A DNA stretch of 64,000 bases from Heracleum sosnowskyi (lineage: Eukaryota; Streptophyta; Magnoliopsida; Apiales; Apiaceae), in NCBI GenBank assembly GCA_030848705.1, contig CM061243.1:102298436-102362435 (forward strand). The letters are read 5' to 3'. The notes below the pieces were generated by a model, which had not been told where the DNA came from, made no database searches, and worked only from the letters and a program-made list of their open reading frames with translations. The translations under genes and the position numbers were made by a program. Positions 56,008 to 64,000 of this stretch are shown one piece after another (positions within the stretch are counted from its first letter, which is position 1; each line of letters opens with the position of its first letter).

Positions 56008-58161
56008 AATTCAAGCTCTAAGAGTAATACAGACTTGTAAGTTTAAACTTACAATTCAACTAGTTTAGCTTAACTACTAACTAACATTCAACTAGTTTAG
56101 CTTGACTAAATACTAACTTACAATTCAACTAGTTTAGCTTAACTAAATATCGGTGCCTAAAACATTAGAGCCCACCCTCAATAGTTCCATCAAGTCCGGC
56201 AGTTTCGCTTTCCTATTTCGCTTTTACAGCATTGTCTCATGTAGTTTTTCCTTCCTTGATCTGAAGTTGCCTAAAGATCACAAACAACCGGCCGGGTTCT
56301 TGGGGCGCTCGCATGCACACTGAGTTGTATTCTCATGTTGTTGCCTTGTTCTTTCAGGCATGGTCCTTCCATCATCTCGATCACGTGCATTAGCAGCCAT
56401 TTCACTATCTCCTCTGGCAAGTCCTGGTAAGATATAGCTACCAAGAAAAGTTCCTAAATCAATTCATGTCTCAAAATTGAAATAGTGAGACAACCTGTAA
56501 TATCCCGTAATTTTTAGAATAATAATAATATTAGAAAATAGAAAAAGGATTAAAACTTGAAAAAGAATAGGAATTAAAATTGAATTAGATTAATGAGCTT
56601 AAAATATGGATCAGATTTAAGTTTGGATAAGTACTAGGTTTAGACTTAGGGTTTTATAAGGCTATATAACCTTCATATTCTCGTTGCTCGTTTTTATTAT
56701 CAAAATTTGTAGGTCTCTTCCCTACAGAATTCAGTTGTCTTGTAAAATTCGTATAATATTCATCGTAAGTCGGAATTTGATAATTATGGACTTTTAGGAG
56801 AGCTCTTTCAATTTCCTACAACTTCTATTTCATAGTGTGTTTCCATATTATACTCTGAACTGTTCTTAAAATCACAAAACACAATCAGATCTCGTTTTTC
56901 AGTTTTTGTTCAAATTCAACAGATGTTTTATTCAATTTCTGATTCGTTACAAGTCCGATTTTGATGAGTCATATCTTTTCCGAAAGGTCTTTTCGTTATC
57001 TACGACTTTCGTCCTATGAGTTTTTCAAAAAAACGTTGTTTAGATGGTTAAAAAGAGTAAATACAGTTCTGGTCAAAATTGGGTACATGATCTAGGATGT
57101 GTTACGTAAGTTTCCAATTGATCTTTCTAGTGTTTTTAAAATTATGTGTGATGTATGTATCGTTGATTATATAAACTTGGGCTTAGTGATGATATATTTT
57201 GAAGTGATATTTAATATTTAATATATGTTATGTGTAAGCAATAGTCTTGGAATTCTGATTTGTGCCATGTTTGTAAAAAAATCGAATAAGAATAAGGACC
57301 GAGTCACCGGGTTATAATGACAGATTTCTGAAAATTTAGGACCGTTATCACCGGGTTGTATTGGTCATGGCATGAATTATGGGTTTCGAGTTATTATTGT
57401 TATGTGGTAATGTATTTATCGAATAAGAATAAGAAAATGTGAATCGAAACTATGTATTGTGTATCGTTATTGTATCGTATTGAATATCGTATTATCTTGT
57501 ATGTATACATGTTATTTGCCCGACTAGTTGGATCCATTGGTTTCTTGCTGGGCTGTATGGCTCATTCCTTACAATTTTCAGATTCGGTGTAACTCAAGTG
57601 GGATAGCTTTGGAGTTCGAGGATCTTAGGTTCGGAATAGATTGGTTTTTGAATTATCGTTAGCTGTGCTTTTGTAATAGTTAGGTTTGTAATAGAACTTT
57701 TGTCACGCTTTGTAATTGTCATTGTATAGTACTTTATTTAAGTTTTGTATTTAGATTTAATAGTCCGAAAAGTTGGGCTGTTACACAACCCAACAAATAT
57801 TATGTCCTCCAAATTCAAGCCCTTATTTTCGGTCGGTCTCAAAGCCGCCTTCAAATCATTCACATTAAAAATCCCACCATCAATGTTCGATACACATCCA
57901 AATCAGTTCCTTGACATCCACCTTTAACACCCGTAAAACCACCATTCGCATGAGTTTGCCCACCAAATACGTACAACTGTAATATGTTTACAAAAGAGGA
58001 TATACAACATTGCAATTTTCAAATATATCGACACATAAAATATTGTTTTTTGATAATTAAAGGCATTTACATATTCAAGAGGTTCAAACTCTCTGTATCT
58101 CATAAGAGATTTCACTGTACGAAGAAGTCATTATTACACATATACAATAAAATTAACCAAA
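56008..58161 (-). repeat. Repeat X, third copy, with a solo LTR inserted
   Basis: Aligns with 8787-9641 from ATTCAAGCTCTAAG to AAATTAACCAAA, interrupted by the LTR at 56496-57785. Several point differences, a missing base near 57887 (TTCGATACAC versus TTCCGATACAC) and loss of the 147-codon frame. It is inserted in CACTA-2, so repeat X is mobile or was copied here. Ends show no inverted repeats. Confidence 0.78.
56496..57785 (+). mobile_element. Solo LTR, 1,290 bp, in repeat X
   Basis: Starts TGTAATATCCCGTAATTTTT, ends GGGCTGTTACA, with a perfect 5-bp target duplication CAACC (56491-56495, 57786-57790). The uninterrupted site is visible in the other repeat X copies (GAGACAACCTAACAAA near 9270). 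TGTAATATCCCG...TTACA ends are common among plant gypsy (Tekay/Reina-like) LTRs; that lineage is a guess. No internal region or primer site present. Confidence 0.92.
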
Positions 58162-58165
58162 CTGA

Positions 58166-58688
58166 TCGATAACTTAAGTCACAAGTCATTTTAAAACATC
58201 TATTTTTTAATAAGCAACTGATGTATGTGTTCCTTTTAAACATTGGTTTGTTAATAAGGAACTGATGTCTATATTTCTTTTTTACATCCGTTCTATACAA
58301 TAATCATTGTCTTTCTATTCTTTGAACATCAGTTCTTTGTTTTTCTGATTTATTTTGTTATTTTAAACATCATTGTTAATCAGTGTGCTGATGTTACTTG
58401 TGATATATATAATGACCAAAATTATAAATCCAAACCAAAACCAAATATCAAAAAGTCAATATATACCAAAGCCAAACCTAAAATTCAATCGGCCAACTAC
58501 ATTATCCAATTCATATCAAAACTAACTACATAATACAAACCATCTAAATATCAAAACTACATTGATATAATATCGAAACTACATTGATACAATGAAATTG
58601 AGAAGAGGGCTCCAGAGGTGGAAGATTCTTTATGTATAATGATGGACAAATCGAACAAGCTCCAAGCTCCAAGCTTCGCTCCAAGCTA
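58166..58688. repeat. CACTA-2 right subterminal zone and trailing AT-rich sequence
   Basis: 58166-58395 holds many AACTGATGT / ACATCAGTT / ACATCCGTT words, the counterpart of the left subterminal zone. 58396-58688 is AT-rich and non-coding. No CACTA-type inverted repeat is found before the Copia-2 LTR. Confidence 0.7.
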
Positions 58689-59764
58689 TGTAATATATAA
58701 CAGCTCATTTATGGGTGATAGCTATGAGACAACTTAACTAGATATTTTATATACTTAATTTTATTAAGTATGAACATATTGTCACAGCCAGAGTATGTCT
58801 ATGTAACCGTTTTTGTTTGCTTAAAATAAGATTCTAGTACATCTTGGTAGAAGTTCATTAGTTTGTTCAAGCCTCAAGAAGTGCTCAAGATGGACAGCAA
58901 GAATAAATACTACTGTCACAGCATTGACAATAGGGTTACTTGAAGACAGCATGTTGCAAGTCACGACAGTACATTCACTCTGACAGCAACATTGGCGGAA
59001 GCCCTCTGATAGAAACTTTATCTTAACCTGACAGCAAGCTTGGAAATCCTGACAGCACCTTCTACGGGGATTTCTTACTGTCATAAAAAGCACACTCCTG
59101 TGACAGCAAGCTTAGCCATCAGGATACTGTCATGAAGGGATATCATTTGTATTGGGGATCAACCCAGTCAAACATGTGACAGTTTAGATGTTCAAGAAAC
59201 AGGCGTGTTGCAGTATCCCAACACTGTAACAGGTCTGCAAGACTACGACCGAAGCTCGAAGAGATCACATGACAAAGCTCACCAATTCCAGTGTACGACA
59301 AATCTACATCTACTGAATTGTGTTAGCTTAATATGGAAAGTTTCTAGATTGCTTTGTAATGTATTGATAAGTTGTTTGTATAGCAATTTAGGAAAGATTC
59401 ACGGGTAGGCAAATTGTAAGAAGCTGCCACTTGAAAATGACAGCAGCTTCACTAGACCCGTGTTGATAGTGATAGGTTTAGTTTTTACAAAAACCATCTA
59501 TCATTCCATTCTTTGTAACAACGTGAGATCAATCACTCGAGAAACCGAAGCTCAAGAAAACATACATTTTCTTGAGGTTGTAGCAACCGATTGCAAAATA
59601 AATAAAACATTTATTTTGTGAGAATTGTTTGTGTGTCTACTTTTGTTTGCAATCGATTAAGTGATAAACTTTAATCTTAATTTTTGTTGTTGAAATGTAG
59701 ATTGAGTTCTATCACTATTGCATTCAACCCCCCCCCCCCCTTCTGCAATAGTCAAGGACCAACA
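58689..59764 (+). repeat. Copia-2 5' LTR
   Basis: The right end ...CAAGGACCAACA at 59764 is fixed by the primer site two bases on. The left end is less clear: TGTAATATATAACAGCTC leads into ATTTATGGGTGATAG, which aligns with TGTTGGGATTTATGGGTGATAA of the solo LTR, so the first bases are altered. It contains a 12-base C run before TTCTGCA and roughly ten TGACAG/CTGTCA words between 58780 and 59190. Confidence 0.82.
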
Positions 59765-59766
59765 AC

Positions 59767-59778
59767 TGGTATCAGAGC
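59767..59778 (+). other. Copia-2 primer binding site
   Basis: TGGTATCAGAGC, complementary to the 3' end of plant initiator-methionine tRNA, starting two bases after the LTR end. It is the usual primer site of plant copia elements. Confidence 0.95.
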
Positions 59779-59805
59779 AGACAGATTGTTCTTAAATCTG
59801 AGATC

Positions 59806-62800
59806 ATGACAAGTATGTAGAAGTCAAGTAGCATAAAGATTCCAGCCTTTGACAAAGAGAACTACAATGTATGGAAAAGAAAAATCATGCTGTTTATCAA
59901 AGCTGCGAATCCATTATACTTGGGTATCCTCCAGAATGGTCCCTTCGTTCCACGTAAAGAAATTGAAGCCTCAACTGTAGATGGTGTTCTTATTCCAGCC
60001 TACTGGGTCAACAAACTACCTTCTGAGTTTCTAGAACCAGAAAAAGAGAAGGTGGCCTTGGATGATTACTTGCAACTCATCATACTGGATGCTCTCACCT
60101 TGGACAAAGCCATGTGTGGGAATGTCATTGGGTGCTCATCAGCCAAGGATATGTGGAATAAGATCGAGCTGCTGTGTGAAGGAAGTGAAGAAGTGAAAGA
60201 CAACCAGAGACAAATCCTTATCTCACAGTATGAAGGCTTCATGGCAAAGTCAGGAGAAGACCTTACAACTATGTTTGAAAGGTTTAGCAAACTTATGATT
60301 GAGATACAGATTCATGGCAAGTACTATGATAGGAAAGAATTGAATGTCAAGTTCTTGCTCACACTTCCTGAGCATCTTGAGCACAAAGTCACTGCCATAA
60401 GAGAAGGAAGAAATCTGAACAATATTTCTCTTGAAACTCTATATGGTGTGCTTAAATCATATGAGCTTGAGTTTTTCCAGAAAAGAGTTATTCTAGCTGG
60501 ATCCAGAGGAAAGATGGCTAATATGTCAGGTGCTCTCGTGGCTCATGTACCAAGAATCACTCAACCTACTGAAGAAAATCAAGTCATCCAACCTGCTCCA
60601 ATACCAACTCTTAAGATTGAAGAGGTTGTGGATGATGAGGAGAAAGTTGTACTACAGCTAACTGATGTTGAAGATGAAGACTTCTATTCCTTGGAAGAAA
60701 TGGAAAAGATGGATAATCCAACCATGGCTTACATGGCTAAGAAATTCAAGAACATAAGGTTCAAGAGAAACAAGCCATATAAGTCTCAAGGTCAAACATC
60801 AAGGTTCAACAAAGGGAACTTCTCCAAAGTTGAAGGTGGTGCTACAAGAGGTGGATACAAAACAGGGATGGTGGACAGCTCCAAGTTCAGGTGTTACAAC
60901 TGCAATGAGATTGGCCATTTTGCTACTGAATGCAGAAGGCCAAAGCAAAATCAAAGGATGGATAAAGGGTCAAGTGGACACTTCAAGAAAGGACAGGGAA
61001 AGGCCTATGTGGCTGAAAGAAAGTGTTGGGATGATACTGATGATGAAGAGGAAGAGGAATATATGAATTTAGCACTCATGGATAAATCTGAAGAGGCCCC
61101 CTCTAGCTCTCCAAGTTAGGTACCCTCACTTGTCTTACTTGATATGTCTAAAGATGAATACAAGCAAACTGTTGAAGAATTGAGTACTGAGATGTTTAAT
61201 GTTCATACTAGTTTAACTGCAGCTAATGAAGAAATTGCTAGGTTAACTAAGTCGAATGATGAACTCACTTCTGAAAATGATTTGTTTTTATTAAAGACCA
61301 ATCGATTAGAATCTTCAACACAGGAGAATGCTAAACTGAAAAATGAATTAGCATGTGCTAAAGAGATTGAGGAGTTTCTAAGGAAAGAAATTAGTGAAAA
61401 TGAATTCAAGATTAAAGCCTATAGAAACTCATCTAAACAACTTCAGGATTATCATGACAAACACACAGAGGATCAAAAGGTAGGGATAGGTTTTGAATAT
61501 GGCAAAAGACCTGGTAAGGAAATTGTCAGTCAGGATTGTTCAACTGATGCTACTGTCAAACCTCATGTTCTCAAGAAACTCAACAAACCAATTTTTAAAC
61601 TTTCTGAACTTGAGTTTGATGAGGAAGCCATGCTCATCAAGCAGCAACTTGATGATGAGGATGAAGGTACTGACAGTTCAACAGTTGGTGGAAAAGATAC
61701 TGTCACATTCCCCAAGACAGTAATTTTGCCAAACAATCTGACAGAATGTTCTAAAGACACTGTCAAGAGAGCTTCAAAGACAGCAACTTCCAAACCTACT
61801 GTCATGACAGAAGGCATGAAAGGTACTGTCAAGAAAAGCTCGACAGCAACTTCAGAACATCCTGATGACACAGTAACTTACAAGTCTAGAAACAGGAATG
61901 GTAAGTTAGGAAATGGAAATGCTAATGGTAGTAATGCTCCTAGGAAACTATGCAATAATTGTGGCTCTTCACATCACTTAACTCATGTCTGTAAGAATCC
62001 AAAAGAGGTCAAGGATAATGTGACTCTGAAAAATGGTAACTTACATAGAACCCCCCTTATGCATAGACCTATGGTAGTGTGTAATAACATTGATTGTATG
62101 CCATGTAAGATAACTGTCATGAGTACTTGCTTCAATCTGCCTATTTTGTCTACTGAACAATGTACCTACATGCAAACTGTTGAGACTCCTGAGCCTACTG
62201 GTTACAGTAAGAAGGCCTCATCCACTAAGAATAAGAACAAGTCTAATTCTAAAGAAAAGTGGGTGAAGAGGGGAGTCCAACAGAAGATTCCTGATGTGAT
62301 GATTAAAGTTGAAAATGTTGATTATGTCTGTGATACTGAAGTAGCAGGACCCAACAAGGATTGGGTACCATATGCCTCTTAAATACAATTTGTTTTGCAG
62401 GGCAAGAAAAAGGAGCAAGTCACTTGGATCATTGACAGTGGCAGCTCTAGACACATGACTGGTGATAAAGCCCTGCTATCACAATTTGTAGAGAAAGCTG
62501 GCCCAATCATAACCTTTGGAGACAACAGCAAAGGTTACACAGTGGGATATGGCTGTTTGGAAATTGGAAATGTTGTCATAAATGATATTGCTCTTGTTGA
62601 TGGATTGAAGCACAACCTGCTCAGTGTCAGCCAATTCAGTGACAGGGGATTCAAGGTTGATTTTGACATGATGGTGTGCAATATCTATCACAAGAAGGAT
62701 GGAAGCCTCTCTCTGAAAGGGGTAAGAAAAGGAAGCCTGTTTGTTGCTGACCTAAGCTCAACAAGGAAGGACAAGATTTACTGTTTCTACCGTAAAGCTA

Positions 62801-64000
62801 TTGTTGGTGACAGTATGCTTTGGCACAGGAAGCTCTCTCACCTCAACTTCAAAAAAATGAACATGCTGATGAAGAAGGAATTGGTTAGAGGACTACCTCA
62901 ACAGGAATTCTGTCAAGAAGGACTGTGTGGGGACTGTCAAATGGGAAAATTGAGAAGAGTTGTGCATAAGTCAAAGCAAACCAACACCAACACAGAACCA
63001 CTCAAACTAATTCACATGGATCTCTTTGGACCAGTAAATGTCCCATCCTTAGCCAAAAAGAGATATGCATTAGTTATGGTGGATGACTACTCTAGGTATA
63101 CTTGGGTGAAATACTTAGAATCAGAAGATAAAGCAGCTCAAGTCATCATTGATTATTTAAGAGTTCTTGACAGAACTCCAAATGCTAAAGTTCAATTGTT
63201 AAGAAGTGACAATGGTACTGAGTTCAGAAATGCCACTCTTGGAAATTTCTGTAAAGATGAAGGAATTGTACAACAGTTTTCTGCTGCAAGGACACCACAG
63301 CAGAATGGTGTTGTATAAAGGAAGAATAGGACTCTCATTGAAGCTGTCAGAACTATGCTTTATGATGCAAAGTTACCTACATACTTCTGGGCAGAAACTA
63401 TCAACACAGCTTGCTATACTCAGAACAGAACCTTGATCAACAAGACTCATGGGAACACTCCTTACTATCTGCTCAATGGAAAGAAACCTACTGTCAAGTA
63501 CATTCATGTGTTTGGAAGCAAATGTTTCATGATGAAAGATAACCAGGAAAAGAAAGGGAAGTTTGACACCAAAGCTTATGAAGGAATTTTCATGAGGTAT
63601 GCTTTAGAAAGGACTGCCTACAGAGTCTATCTTCTGGAACAAAGAGTCATAGATGAAAGTGTGAATGTCACATTTGATGAAACCAAGTTTCCTGGACTGC
63701 ATGAGGAAGGTCAAATGCAGATTCTTAGGTTTGAGAATCAAGGCTACTTGGAAGAAGAAGAATTTGTTGATGAAGAACCTTCATTTACTCAAACTGTGGA
63801 AACTGAAAAAGATGCTGTCATTGAAAGTAATACAAATCAAACTCCAGCTCAGTCACAGACTATTTCAGTAAATACTCAAAATGATGGTGACTCTGGAGAT
63901 ATTGAAGAAAATGGTGGGGATAATTGTCCTGGTGAAGAATCAGTCCCTCTAACTGAGGCTACTGCTTCAGAACAAACAAGAAGCTTGCCCAGAACTACAA
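59806..64000 (+). pseudogene. Copia-2 gag-pol (gag, protease, integrase), four in-frame stops
   Basis: One frame throughout. ATG 59806; stops TAG 59818, TAG 61117, TAA 62380, TAA 63316; no frameshift seen. Gag (UBN2 type): KIPAFDKENYNVWKRKIMLF, LQLIILDALTLDKAMCGNVI, SAKDMWNKIELLCEG, LLTLPEHLEHKVTAI; zinc knuckle CYNCNEIGHFATEC near 60895. After an acidic stretch, a coiled coil (61150-61480: EELSTEMFNVHTSLTAANEE), then a Thr/Val/Lys-rich linker and a second knuckle, CNNCGSSHHLTHVC (61951). Protease WIIDSGSSRHMTGD near 62425. Pre-integrase WHRKLSHLNFKKMNML. Integrase HMDLFGPVN, VDDYSRYTWV, SDNGTEFRN, TPQQNGVV*RKNRTLIEA, where the stop replaces a conserved residue, usually Glu. The gag/coiled-coil layout recalls SIRE-like copia. 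Truncated by the window edge. Confidence 0.93.

Larger units (their letters stand above)
45060..58688 (+). mobile_element. CACTA-2, longest version (right terminus not found)
   Basis: Left end CACTACTAGAAAAACG at 45060. TNP2 (48070-50588), DUF4216 (51828-52439) and Transposase_24 (52714 to about 55700) follow, then repeat X (56008-58161) and a zone of ACATCAGTT/AACTGATGT words (58166-58395) that matches the left subterminal repeats. The right inverted repeat is not seen before Copia-2 starts at about 58689, so it lies beyond Copia-2 or was lost. The Copia-1 gag and 5' LTR would then also lie beyond the window. Confidence 0.85.
58689..64000 (+). mobile_element. Copia-2, Ty1/copia element (right part outside window)
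   Basis: 5' LTR (58689-59764), methionine-tRNA primer site (59767), gag and the first part of pol (protease, integrase) in one frame on the plus strand. Reverse transcriptase, RNase H and the 3' LTR lie beyond 64000. Its LTR is of the same family as the solo LTR at 53145-54201. It is inserted next to the right subterminal zone of CACTA-2. Confidence 0.93.

Noticed and set aside
1..64000. tRNA, rRNA and other RNA genes
   Set aside because: No cloverleaf, ribosomal or snRNA sequence was recognised by eye; the only tRNA-related sequence is the Copia-2 primer binding site.

Overview
The window is plant nuclear DNA, AT-rich, probably from a eudicot and more likely an asterid; that placement is inference from the transposon families and intron style. 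It is almost entirely nested transposable elements. The only host-gene sequence I recognise is the first ~121 codons of a CYP71-like cytochrome P450 (7343-7705, minus strand).

Layout. 1-7334 is a CACTA (En/Spm) DNA transposon, CACTA-1, complete except that about six terminal bases lie outside the window. It sits in the P450 coding sequence. Its TNP2 transposase gene is internally deleted, but its second gene (TNPA-like, Transposase_24 type) reads as an intact six-exon, 504-codon gene. 7804-30736 and 30737-53669 are two direct tandem copies of one 22,933-bp unit, apparently identical even at homopolymer runs and joined at a CAGA microhomology. Each copy holds a LINE tail, a low-copy repeat (repeat X) with an unidentified 147-aa reading frame, a minus-strand Copia element (Copia-1), and the first part of a second CACTA (CACTA-2) that landed in the Copia-1 pol gene. 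CACTA-2 runs on past the second copy (53670 to about 58688) and carries a decayed TNP2 gene, a DUF4216 exon and a Transposase_24 gene split by a Copia solo LTR. 58689-64000 is the 5' LTR and gag-pol of another Copia (Copia-2), running off the right edge. It is of the same LTR family as the solo LTR but in the opposite orientation.

Most unusual content. Copia-1 has about 8.4 kb between the end of pol and its 3' LTR. This holds (i) a decayed sense reading frame of roughly 1,640 codons with a folded N-terminal domain, low-complexity linker, coiled coil and RG-rich segment, and (ii) a divergently transcribed antisense reading frame for a small acidic protein with a KRKR basic motif and its own TATA box. 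The ~500 bp between them has a TATA element facing each way and two inverted repeats. Several younger insertions mark the region: a hAT MITE, a Tourist-like MITE and a gypsy solo LTR, all with visible target-site duplications (one of them with a single mismatch).

Relative order from nesting: Copia-1 inserted first; CACTA-2 inserted in Copia-1; a solo LTR, repeat X (with its own solo LTR) and gypsy-like sequence entered CACTA-2. The tandem duplication (or assembly error) came last, because its right breakpoint lies inside the solo LTR. Most premature stops fit C-to-T or G-to-A changes at Gln and Trp codons, as expected for methylated, silenced transposons.

All homology calls are by eye from family motifs; no database search was run.
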